NCBI GenBank assembly: GCA_964017195.1
Contig: OZ024890.1
Coordinates: forward strand, 66,980,376-67,044,375
Origin: Siderastrea radians
Lineage: Eukaryota > Cnidaria > Anthozoa > Scleractinia > Rhizangiidae
Direction of reading: 5' to 3'
DNA: 64,000 bases
Shown: piece after piece, positions 10,216-20,814 of the stretch
Position numbering within the stretch: position 1 is the stretch's first letter
How the letters are laid out: each line of letters starts with the position of its first letter
Position numbers and translations under genes: made by a program
The notes under the pieces: model-generated
What the model was told of the DNA's origin: nothing
The model's database searches: none
The model's input: the letters and a program-made list of their open reading frames with translations, nothing else

Positions 10216-10926
10216 GAAAGGGGCCGACGAAACAGTTTCAAAAAATGGTCAGCACAAGCAAGCCTCCAGAAGTAACAGTTACCGTCCTGAAGAAACAGAA
10301 ACTTCCGAAAAGTTCAGTGGATTGGAATGATGTCCACCTCCCGATCGATATTCTATTACTGACGGTCGAGGACTGTGAATTTTTAAGCTGCCTTTCTCAT
10401 CTAAAGCCGGGTTTCTATAAGAGTTGTCACAAAGATCTTGGATATGTGTATTTCGGTGTTTTGGGTGACGATCAAACGACGTGGCTGAGAATTGCTTTAA
10501 TTAAATGCAATAAGGGCTCTTCAGTTCCGGGCGGTTCTGTAGTTGTTGTGAAAAATGCCGTGGAATTACTAAGACCCAAAGCTGTTTTTTGTGTGGGGCA
10601 TTGTAGTAGCCTGAAAGGGAGAGAAGCTAAACTAGGAGACGTGGTTGTCTCGGCGAAATTAATAACGTATGCCCCCACCAAAGTCTTGGCAAGTGGTACT
10701 CAGGAACGTGGCGTTAGTGTTCCACTGAACAAGCATCTTTTGAACCTCATACGAAGTGCTGGTGAGGGCTGGGAGGCTCCCTTGAAAGATCCAAGACAAC
10801 TGGAGGTGACAGTACATCGTGATGGCGTGATTCTAAGTGGCCCAGAGGAGGTGGCAAGCTCGGAGCGGTGTAAAGACCTCCTCAGTCGATTCCCTGAAGC
10901 AATCGCTATTGAAATGGAAGGTGAAG
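10216..10926 (+). CDS. Gene 2: PNP-like domain, first coding exon
   Basis: This exon lies between acceptor tatatccaag (10206-10215) and donor GTAAGG (10927). Translation probably starts at ATG 10245 (context AAAAAATGG), since no coding exon is visible upstream; the frame is also open back to the acceptor. The protein begins MVSTSKPPEVTV, then the PNP core with VHLPIDILLLTV, DLGYVYFG, LGDVVVSAKLITY and AIAIEMEGEG. Relative to gene 1 the glycine-rich pocket FCVGFCGGL reads FCVGHCSSL, losing both adjacent glycines. With exon 2 it makes a full PNP-like domain of about 290 residues, joined to a linker and a Death domain (total about 410 residues). It is probably a catalytically weakened receptor- or adaptor-like protein. 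Confidence 0.85.
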
Positions 10927-11797
10927 GTAAGGAATTGACACAACAGTTTAAAGCCAGGTTGGCAGTGATTTTAATGCAGAAGGAGTTAAATTGACTTAAA
11001 AAATTTCTCCATGTTTTAAATCTCACAAAAAATCTTTTATTTCAGCTTCCACCCCCCTAACAGTTATCAGCCCCCACCCCAATCTTCTCTCTAACCTGTT
11101 TCCCTCTTTGTAAAGAGTCTCACTTGTGAAATTGATGCGAAAATTTGAGTACAACTAAAAAATTAAGCGCAGTTAATTAACTCAGTATTAGCTGAGGCAG
11201 CAGTGGACCATTCCTCCTGTAGTTTTCGACAATTTATAAGGATTTTTTTCTTTCAGAACTTGAGCGTCATCCCTGCATGCGAATTTAGCTCCTAGATAGT
11301 TCTCGATCGGCCACAGTAGAAAAATTGCCTACTGTAGTTGAAAAAGCGCAATAATTCAAGCAAACTCGCAGCTAATTTCACTGCTCAGTATGTGCAGACC
11401 AGCAATTTTTTTTTTGAAAAACATGTTTCGCCGACCATGATTCACCCTCAGTCAAAAAGTCATCTCCTACGCAAATTTGATACTCAAATTTCCATCGCTG
11501 GCGAATCATGACTGGAGGATCATAATTGCGAGTTACCTGCCATGGTTTTCCCATCGAAAAGAATCACGGAAATTAATTTGCACATGAAATACGTTTGCAG
11601 AGAAAATAATAACTTTCAGAAATAGAAACAAGAAGGAGCAGAAGATCTGCAATTTTCTTCACCCGGATCCGGTTTTACCATCGTGGCTCCACAAGTTCAC
11701 TATATTATCCAAATCGAACCTGTGACCCAGTCCCCCCCCCCCCCCATCCAGCACACAAAGAATGCATGTCTAACCAAGGCTTGCTTCTTCGGTTTAG

Positions 11798-11983
11798 GTC
11801 TGTACACTGCAGCACATGATCTGGAAGTCGAGTGGATTATCATTAAAGGTGTCTCGCACTACGCAGATGAAGACGAATCAGTGAAGGATTCTTGGAGACT
11901 TTTCGCAAGTATAATGGCAGCCTCTCTAACGGCTAATATTCTCAGTGATTCCATGGTGTTCCGATGTTGGCCTCATTATGGAG
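11798..11983 (+). CDS. Gene 2: PNP-like domain, second exon
   Basis: A 186-base phase 1-1 exon between acceptor ttcggtttag and donor GTAAAT, separated from exon 1 by an 871-base intron. It encodes GLYTAAHDLEVEWIIIKG, then VSHYADE, ending CWPHYG. The family's catalytic Asp (SD in SDYAD) is His here, whereas the gene 1 and gene 4 exons keep Asp. The rest of the fold, including FASIMAASLTANIL, is preserved, so this looks like a pseudoenzyme rather than a broken gene. Confidence 0.87.
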
Positions 11984-12792
11984 GTAAATGGTTATTTATA
12001 GTTTTTTTTTATAGGGTTATTTATCGTGATCTATACCCTTTACTATCAATTTCTCTTTTCACAGGTAGTCTGTAGTCTTATACTCGTAAATAATCCCAAA
12101 TAATGCCTTTCTTGTTACCTTGTGATGTACGTCTATTTTCGCATTTGTCGCTTCTTTACTTGAATGTGTGAATCGTGCACATGCACGTTTGACGACTCGA
12201 AAGTACCGAGTAACGAGTATCCGAAAAATGTACACTGACTCCTGAAGTGTCGGGAATTGTTACCTTACATCTACAGAAATTTTACATCTTATGCAAGTTT
12301 ACAAGTTAAATTTCTTTTCTCTTTCATCGTCTCCAAATAAAACCTTTGTTGCTTCTTTATTCGGTAATCTAACTTGTAATGAACCAGCCATCATTCACAG
12401 GCGCGGATCTCGTTACCCACATTGTCAGTGTTGAACTCTTTCGACAGTCCGAGGGGTTATTGAGAAAGTTGCAAACTTCCTCCAATGGAAATATCTTTAT
12501 GCAAGGACAACAATTCCAAACGTCATCTGAGGCCACTGTGCCCTACCTTAAGCTAGTTATACATACAGTACTTATAAAAATCCCAAAATGCTGACGATTT
12601 TTAGTGACAGAGAAATCTATCCCGTATCCGCTATAGTTGTGGTGCTCTGGACCACTGGCGATATGTCTGAGGACTACCCCTGCTGCCATGTCACCTCTAT
12701 GAACACTTTAGCGCAACCGGTGCAGACTTTACGTTGAAAAACGATCATTAATGTGAACAAAATGGTGACTGCTTGGGATTGTATCTTTTCAG

Positions 12793-12882
12793 GTGGATAT
12801 GCAGAGCAACGACCACATGAACAGCCACCGCGGGCATTACCATCCGCTAGTCCCTTGGGTCCTGCAGCGTGCAATGTTAGAA
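12793..12882 (+). CDS. Gene 2: Pro/Ala-rich linker exon
   Basis: A 90-base phase 1-1 exon between acceptor tatcttttcag and donor GTAATG. It encodes GGYAEQRPHEQPPRALPSAS and a further Pro/Ala stretch, with no stop. It keeps frame from PNP exon 2 to the Death exon. Its sequence is unlike the other linkers, but its size class and phase are the same. Splice sites are good; the exon is inferred from phase and open frame alone. Confidence 0.6.
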
Positions 12883-13737
12883 GTAATGTATTGTTACTTT
12901 CAAAGTTTCAAGACGTTGTTACGTATGAAATCTGTACGGAGGCCCTAGAGTCAAGATTATAGCACATTCTTTGACCAGATTGCTAAGTAGAGTTTTTTTC
13001 AGGTGATGTCGGCCTCATAACGTAAGGACTCAACTCAAACTGTCAGTAGATGTCAGACTCGATCCGATAAGCCCTCGTTTTGTCTGTTGTTTGTCCGCCA
13101 TGAGACCTTCATGTTTTGCTCGTCGAAACGTCAGCAGGTGTGGGATTACTCAAGACGGCCGCAAATATATAACTTGTGTGGATTTTTAAACTGCCTTCAA
13201 CTCCACATGTTGCCTGCAAGAAACTTTTGCATTGAGAATTGTCCTGGCGGCAGGTCATTTTCTGTTTATGATTTTAACCAATGATCGTCGTTAAAAAAAG
13301 GTTTCCTGCAACATCACCTTAAAAAGTTATCTGCGCACCGTTGATTTTTCACACTAGAATTTGTGCAGGGTGCAAATCATAACGCCAGTATCAATAGACA
13401 ATCCTCGTGTTATCGCAGTTTCGTACCTACACCCACCTTTACTGCCGAGATGAATCCACGAACTAAACCATGCACTCATCCATCCTCCCACGAATTTATT
13501 CATGGCATGCCGAAATTCGCCTGTTCCACAGTCAGCCGATATGAATTTTGTACCGCTTCTGAGTCAAACGGCAAATTGACGACTTTGAGCAAGTCTAGCG
13601 CTATCAGACAACCAATAAAAGTACAAGCCCTCCTCCGCACGTTCCTCATCCGTATGAACAACTGCAAACTAATGTCAGTAGTAGTATTCTAGTTCTTCAC
13701 TGGATCTAACTCTATCCCTTTTCTCTTGTTACTGCAG

Positions 13738-14012
13738 TCAAGCTAGGAAGACCTTCAAACGACGAATTAGAGGAGCTATCCTTGAAAATTGCAGATAAAT
13801 GGGACGCGCTGGGACGTCGCCTTGGATTCGACAGAGCAATGCTAATTGCCTTTGATAGAGACTATGACAAATTGTTTGACAAAGCGTTCAATATGCTGAT
13901 GGATTGGAAGCAAAAAGAAGGTTCTGCCGCCACTTATCAAACAATATACGACGCCTTGTGTCATCCTTTCGTTGATTGTAGGGGTTTAGCGGAACACATT
14001 TGCTGTGTATAA
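13738..14012 (+). CDS. Gene 2: Death domain, last exon
   Basis: This exon starts after acceptor ttgttactgcag and ends at TAA (14010-14012). Its 91 residues form one Death domain: ELEELSLKIADKWDALGRRL (helices 1-2), then an acidic middle and FNMLMDWKQKEGSAATYQTI (helices 4-5), ending GLAEHICCV. Death domains make homotypic contacts in apoptotic and immune complexes, so this end probably recruits a partner adaptor. It is clearly related to, but well diverged from, the Death exon of gene 3. Confidence 0.9.
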
Positions 14013-15089
14013 TCTTGATGTGTTTAGACCCTCTCTTTCACCCTATCTTTCACGCTATTAATAACAAGTGACAGTTAACCCCATTGAGACCCTAATACAG
14101 GAACTTTCATTACTTCTCCCGCCTCTTCCCCCCCCCCCCACCCCCCGCGATTGGAATGCTACGCCATCGTCAAGTAACTTAGCTCAACTTATCTTAGGAT
14201 TCGATAACGGTAGCCTGACACTCATTTAAACAGAAAAAGTAGTGTTGAGTTTCTAAGAAAACTTCAAGTTGCGGGGAGGAGAACTCAATTCACGTGCCTT
14301 ACTGTTACATCACTTACTTCAAGCCAGGCTCGGAGATGACTCTCTATCCCTTGTGTTTGTTCCCTGTAATAATTTATATAATAAGTGAAAAAAAAGGAAA
14401 AGAAAGAACAACAACAACGAACGAAAACTTAGCTCTTAGGAAAATTTTTGACCTTCCAGCCCGGAGGGGCTAAATGTCGTTGTTGAATTTGAAGTCTACG
14501 ATTGAATAGGAAGAATTATATCAAGTGTCTCCATATTACATTCTGAAAGGACATTCTCGTTGCGGACGTTTAAAATTCTTTTTGTGAAAAAAAAAAAAAG
14601 GTCTAAAATTGAGTGCAAGCTGCCCACACGGCCTAGTATGAAGTAACTAAGTATAATAGTACTCCCCCCCCCCCACCCCGCTTTATACTGAGAATGCTTG
14701 TCAATCACAGAATTATATTATCACAGAATTATATTATCTCCTGAATTATATTATCTCCCTGAGTTGGGAAATAGACAGTGTGGAGTAAAGTTTTAGTCTG
14801 GAAAACAGTACGAGAAACTCTAAGTGTACCTATAAAGTAAAATATCAATAAATTGAAGACATGGAGTTCTCTGTATTGGTTTGTGGGTCGTTAAATTTTT
14901 GTAAGAAATATTCCTACTAGAAGGAGTGGGGGGAGGGGGGGGGGAGGCACAGGTTTGTTGATTTCAGTACCCAGGACTGGAATGGGAGCCCCTATTAGAG
15001 AAGGAGGCTGATTTCAAATCAAAAATTTCCAAATTCAAAATCATTTACACCCTAGGCTGCGAGCTATTTTCCTTGTTTCTGGGTTATTA
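14013..15089. other. 3' flank of gene 2, no gene seen
   Basis: It holds poly-C tracts (about 14128-14145 and 14665-14680), poly-A, a three-times repeated AGAATTATATTATC motif near 14709-14752 and a G-rich run at 14930-14945. No open frame with recognisable content. Confidence 0.6.
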
Positions 15090-17094
15090 GAGGGTGCTAA
15101 TGGGGGAACCCAACTGTCAGTTAACTACTAATTTTTCGGCCAAATGTCAGTTAACTACTAATTTTTCGGCCAATTGTCAGTTAACTACTAATTGTAGTTA
15201 GCTATTAACTTTCCTTTTCTTACATCGAAAATTATAGCATCATAACCCGAACTTTTCCTCACTTCAGTACGTCAGTCATCCTTAGGGGTGGACCTTACTC
15301 AATCAATAAATAAATTACAACTTCTAGACATGAAAATAATTGTAAAAAAAAAAAAAAAAAAAAATCAAGTCAGAAATCTTACTCACAATGAAAGAGAAAG
15401 ACAGTCCGAACTATTGAGACAGATGAGAAAGCCGTTTTTGTTTAGTTGCTTAGTCTGCCCAGAGGGTCTGTCATTCTGATCCGTAATCAATTGTTGATGT
15501 GATCTAAATCAGGCCAAACGAGGTCAACGCATGTTCGCGTGCTGGACAGTCATTTATCTAATCGGATAAGCTTCAAGTCAAACGCACCGAGTCCAAACTT
15601 TACCGCTTGTTGTAAAATTCCCATAAAATTTGTCAAATGTTTCAATACTATGTCCATTGAATTGCGTTTCGCCAAGTCAAACGGCACGCGACCTCTGTGT
15701 CGTTCGAATGTCGACCCTTTATCATCATCTCGATAAAAACTTAGAATAACTTAAGCTAAGATTTTATCGAGATGGCGATAGCCTGCGTGGCAGGCGCGGA
15801 AAGGGGAGGGAAAAGGGGTTGAAATTATTCGCCAGGGCGAAAACGAGCGCGGAGCGCGAGAGGAATAAAGAGGGCGCGCCCACTACCAGGTCATTGTTTC
15901 AGGCGTATTTACTTTTGCCAAAATCGTGATTGGTCAGAATTACTTGTATTCCGTTTTAACAATCAAACAGTTTGTTATGTGTAAAAAACGTTTGTTTTTC
16001 AATGTATTAAATGGTAATACAATTCGACCCTGCCTTTCTGGGATCGTTTGTATGGATAGAGAAAGATCGAGACCCTGTCAAATGCAACGCTTGCGCAGTT
16101 AACCAGAAAATTGTGACTGCATGGTTTAGTGGAAATTCGCTGATTTCTACGGAGCCGCTCCTTAGAATTTATTGAAATTTGGTAGAACAATAGTTCAGAA
16201 CACGCATAACTCGCCTGTACACAAAAATTGCAATCCGACAGCGGACATGTTCAGAAAACGTTGAAATGCAAAACACAAAATTACGGAAGATCTTTCCGTC
16301 AAAATTTCACCAGACCAGTGTCAATAGGGCAGTATTTTTCTGAGTTTCCGAGAGGTAAATTATGGAAAAAAGGTTTAACGACTGGATTTTCTGAAAATAA
16401 ATCAGACCCATTATTTAATGCTGGTTTATTATCAGTTATGTTGCCATGGCAACGGTACTTAGTCCAATAAAACAGATCAAAATATAACCTTTTTTAGCTG
16501 ATTTTGCATCGTGCCAATTTTGGCCTCCCACTTGCCAGTGGCTTGAAAATAACGACGAATAACATATAGGTACAAGAAAACTGTGTTCGGCCACCCTAAG
16601 TACTCGAAATTTGTGTTTCTCAATTTACATTCAACATAGTTATAATATGGGGCTGGAAGGCCTGCATGACTCCCTTCCTCTCCCTTCCTCCCGCTTCCTC
16701 CGCGCTCACGAATAATGTCTCCCCTTTTCCATCCCCTTTCCGCGCCTGCCACGCAGGCTACTTTGACCACGCCACTCAAAGCCATCACGAAGATCAAGGT
16801 CCAATTACGCTCCCTCGTGGCTGGCACTTTGGCATCGGAAGTGACTCAAATGACAGTGAGTATCGTTACCAGATCATGCAGCGTGACAGGTAAATGTCAC
16901 GAAATAGCCTCGCCGTTAAGAAAATCCTTGTTGCTTTTAAAACATCAACAGTCGTATTCAATATAACTAATAAAATGTCAGTTAACTGTTGACTTTCAAT
17001 TTATCAGTGAACTTCTAATTTTTTGGCCAAATATCAGTTAACTACAAATTTTTTTGCCAATTGTCAGTTAACTGCTAACCCCATTAGCACCCTC
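15090..17094. mobile_element. 2-kb inverted-repeat element with subterminal 30-bp repeats
   Basis: The left end GAGGGTGCTAATGGGG is matched by CCCCATTAGCACCCTC at the right end. Just inside the left end are three tandem 30-base units starting TGTCAGTTAACTACTAA (15115, 15145, 15175). Related units lie at 16975-17075. Flanks read TTATTA and CTATTA, compatible with a short AT-rich target duplication. No transposase is seen. A second element (15781-16758) lies inside it. Confidence 0.7.
15781..16758. mobile_element. Nested inverted-repeat element (GCCTGCGTGGCAGGC ends)
   Basis: The terminal inverted repeats are about 38 bases with one mismatch. They start GCCTGCGTGGCAGGCGCGG and continue into a purine-rich run. 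TA is present on both sides, as for Tc1/mariner-type insertions. The end motif is itself nearly palindromic. The 978-base interior has no transposase frame. Just outside it, 15727-15775 holds a 13-base hairpin (ATCTCGATAAAA arms). Confidence 0.75.
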
Positions 17095-17513
17095 CTATTA
17101 AGACGAAGCTTTGAACATCGTCCCCACGGAAATCCCAGTTTGATGTTCTGACACAGGAACCCACATTTTGGTTGAGAAAAGAAAAAACATAAAACTTAAA
17201 GTTGTCGACTTCATCGAACGTTGTTCGTTTCGTGACGTTTTCTTTTGTGTGCAGCATCGAGTCGATAGACAATATCGACAGCACTGTAGTCCTAAGCTTA
17301 GCTTTTTTCTGCGAGAGGGGATCTTAATAATACAACGTATTTATACAATGGCCAGAGACAGACACGCGTTCTGGTTGCTCTGGGGGGAGTTTGTGAATTG
17401 AGTAAAGAAGCACGAATGACACAATGAGCTTCAAAGTTCTGCACGCGCAAATCATCACTACGAAGATTTTTACAAAACATTCCTAATTTTCAGCGGAAAA
17501 CAAGTACAGCCGG

Positions 17514-17680
17514 TAGATTCCATTTGGCCTTGCGTGTATGCTCTGATAATGCACAGAGGGCGTCAAAACGTGGAAAAAGCATCAGCCACGCTGCTCGCTT
17601 GCGACTCGTAGCGTTCTTCTTTGTCCGCCGCTTTATTTTTGACGTTATCAGAGTATACACCCAGAGCCAAATGGCATCTA
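17514..17680. mobile_element. Small palindromic element upstream of CPSF3
   Basis: The left arm TAGATTCCATTTGGCC... (17514-17550) pairs with the right arm (17641-17680) over about 37 bases with five mismatches. The total of about 167 bases is typical of a MITE. It ends 116 bases before the CPSF3 ATG. Confidence 0.6.
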
Positions 17681-18469
17681 TTGTGGGGAGCCTGTGGTTC
17701 TGATACACTTTTCGCGCCCCCAAAAATGGGACAGTTCATGAATCTTACACGACCTCTCGTAATCGCGGGCGCAGCTAAGAACTATCAGAATCAAAATGGC
17801 GGGCGCAGTGAAAAGAAAACCTGAGTCAAATATTCCGCCAGAGGAGAGTGACTTGCTGAGGATAACTCCATTGTAAGTGTATTTTTCCTTTTGCTCTACC
17901 TAAATCGATTAACACAACTGGTTTTGGGGAGCATCGTTTCTCCCACGCAAATCATTGCTCACATGCTCAAATAACTTCATGCTTTATACAAACAACGTGC
18001 TTCATTTTCTGCACGGGTAAAGCGACGTTTGACTTGTGTAGAGCATGAAGCTTACTTTGTTTCCACGAGTTCTGTGACATCCCTTGGCTGAGTACAACAA
18101 ATTTATTTAGAATATAGTGGCGTTCTCCCGATTATGCACTCATTTTCATGCATTATACAAAATACTGTATATGTTCTCTAATTTTTGTTTTGTATCTTTG
18201 TCATGGAACCAATCTTTTGTGGGCAGTTTTTACCACTTTCTCTATAATGTAATGAAATTGCTGATTCCGTGTACATGTACTTTTTTTCTTTCTTTAGGGG
18301 TTCTGGACAAGAAGTTGGTAGATCATGTCACATCCTAGAATTCAAAGGAAAGAAAGTGATGGTATGTAAGCTTATGTTAGAGCACCCAGGCCACCCATAG
18401 CTGCAAATCAAGTTATGAGCACAGTTAGTATTGTCAACCTTTTTGTGTAAAGGTAAAGTCGCACACAAG

Positions 18470-18735
18470 CCAAGTAGGCCCACATGGCTGCAGCTTATCC
18501 CGCATTTTTTGTAGCATGAAGCAACTGTGAGTATGCTACTCCCCCCTGGATGGGATGCCAGTCGATTGCAGGGTTACCCCCAGCAGTATGTCACTGGCAC
18601 CCATTTTATACACCTGTGGGGAGAGAGACAATGTGGGGTAAAGTTTCTTGTCTAAGGAAACAACATGATGGCAGGGACTGGACGTCGAACTACCAACCTG
18701 TCCAACGTGCTAACCACTACACCACTGCGTCCCAA
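18470..18735 (-). mobile_element. tRNA-derived SINE-like repeat in CPSF3 intron 2
   Basis: Read on the minus strand, the head has an A-box-like TGGTGTAGTGGTTAGCACG (18707-18725) and a B-box-like GTAGTTCGACGTC (18681-18693), as in a tRNA-derived RNA polymerase III promoter. A body follows running to about 18470. A decayed relative is at 25690-25862. Confidence 0.5.
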
Positions 18736-20482
18736 ATGGTGTAATTATAAATAAAGTTCATTGGAGTGGTTTTATAATATAAATTGCCGTGAGGAATAGT
18801 GCTAACAATGAAATTCTGCATCAAGCCATCAGTATCTCAATTTGGTTGAATCTGAAAGAAGTCTCTTATTATTAAACTACCATAATATTGTTTCCTTTAT
18901 TTATTTTTTAATGATTTATTTATTTATTTATTTATTCATTGGCTTTCAGTTGGATTGTGCTATTCATCCTGGAATGTCTGGATTGGAATCACTTCTTTTC
19001 CTTGATGAAATTGACACTGCAGAAATTGACCTTCTTCTTGTCAGCCAGTAAGTGAAAAGGTTATTGTAAAGTAATTCAGCATTGATTGGAATATTCTCTG
19101 TTCTTTTTACTTGTTGTCTTCCAAGGCGTCCTTTTCAAAGCTGGTATCCGAGCAGCTGGACTGGGAGATAAAGGTTATGCCTTACAGTGTACCTGTATAG
19201 TCGTATTACATGTACATGTACATGTATATTGTTAATGGAACAAAAGTCAACTAACCATTATAGTTTTCCTTGTTTTTTAGCTTTCACTTGGATCATTGTG
19301 GTGCTCTTCCATGATTTTTAGAAAAGGTACATAAAATGTAAAAGTTTTTGAGGCCTTTGAGGATGAGTGAGTGAGTGACGTACCATGTACTGATAAAGCT
19401 GTATTTATACATGTAAAGTATTTCATTTTGAAGTCCTTTTAATTAAAATTCCATTTCTAACTCCTGGCTGTTTGGATACATGTACATGTATGCTGTGTCC
19501 TGTCCTCCTCTCCTGAAGATTGGTTTTTACATTACCAATGATTGTACCATTAGTAAAAGGATCAAATTTAAAGGGGCACTGTCACGGTATTTTAGTATTA
19601 TTTTAAAAAGCTAAAAAACCTTTGCGTTAATGGAAGTCCCAAAATAATTGTCTAGTTATGTCACCAAAGGCTATATTACTGTAGTACTGAAACTATTTAC
19701 TGTCCTCTGTTGCTGCAGATGGCAAGGATGGAAATGGATTGCAACTTGAAGAAATTGGCTAATTTTTTTCAAGTTCTGAATCTGTGTTTTCAAAGAATTG
19801 TGAAAAAGTTGTTTTGGTTTGCTCTCCCAACTAAAACTCATTACTGTAGATATTTACTTCGTAGTTTTTCCCAGGCATTTTGTGTATCAGTAAAGCTATC
19901 AAGTCTGATCATGTAGTGATTCTAGCAGAGTTTTGACCTGAAACAGCAAAACCCGGTGACACTGCTGCTTCAAGTAGATTTTTTGTTGAAAAACAGAGTA
20001 CACATAACTTGTATGTTTGTCTTTACTTGCCCAAAGATGTCATACCCTCAAGTGTTACACATTAGTAAGTAGAAAGGGTGAAATGCTCGATCACTGGCAA
20101 AAACACCATGATCATAGCTATTACTTTAAACTTGGTTAAAATAATGAATTTAACTGCTTCTGCCAGTATTTCATACATGTACGTAGCTACATCCATCAAC
20201 AACAGAAACAGCAACAATAATTGTTATTTGACTGATTCATGACATTTACAATAATTTTATCTCTAAGTACATTATAACCACATGTAGCAAGCAGTATATA
20301 CATGTACATGTACACGCCTACTCCGTTAGAGTGATTAAATACAAGTAAACATATATTTTTCTTTTTTTATGCAGACTACCTTTAAAGGAAGAGTATTTAT
20401 GACACATGCGACAAAAGCAATTTACAGGTGAATGTGCTTATTCCATTTATTAAACTAATCCTAAAAGAAAGGTACATGTAGT

Positions 20483-20618
20483 TGTTGTAATTTTGATTCA
20501 CGAAGAAAGAATAGCGATGGCACAATAATACGTGTTTATTTATATCCGAGCGTGCCGAGAGTCCAGCACTCTCTGTGCATGCGCATACAAGAAGTGTATT
20601 ACATAACAAACTATGACA
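20483..20618 (-). repeat. 3' LTR of the Gypsy element
   Basis: 136 bases matching 24970-25105 except at three positions. It contains the TTTATTTATATCC stretch and ends in TGTTG/CA-type termini. Confidence 0.95.
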
Positions 20619-20632
20619 TCCTCCTCTTTCTG
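20619..20632 (-). other. Polypurine tract of the Gypsy element
   Basis: On the minus strand, AGAAAGAGGAGGA lies directly before the 3' LTR, where second-strand priming is expected. Confidence 0.8.
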
Positions 20633-20814
20633 AACAAGCACAGCGAGTGATGCCTAGAAAATGGAACCTAACGTAACATGTTGAAATATGCCATGTCCAT
20701 TGTTCAATAAACGTCAGAAAATGTCTTTCACTAACGCTAGTAGCTGCAACAGTAACTCAGTTAATAAAATGAATTTAACAACATCAGCTCAATCAGTTTA
20801 ATCAGAGTTTCAGT

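Larger units (their letters stand above)
7836..12334. repeat. Large segmental duplication, copy A (partner 33178-38285)
   Basis: The copies align from GGAAAGATGTAGAAG to TTTCTTTTCTCTT, same orientation, over 4.5 kb here and 5.1 kb in the partner. The unit contains the 5' region, PNP exon 1, intron and PNP exon 2. The length difference comes mainly from tetranucleotide arrays, an inverted-repeat element in copy B and extra sequence near 35540-35800. The duplication stops before the linker and Death exons, which differ between the two genes. Confidence 0.92.

Noticed and set aside
13006..13050. Additional linker exon of gene 2 after ttttttcag at 13003
   Set aside because: The frame required by phase 1 meets a stop after a few codons.
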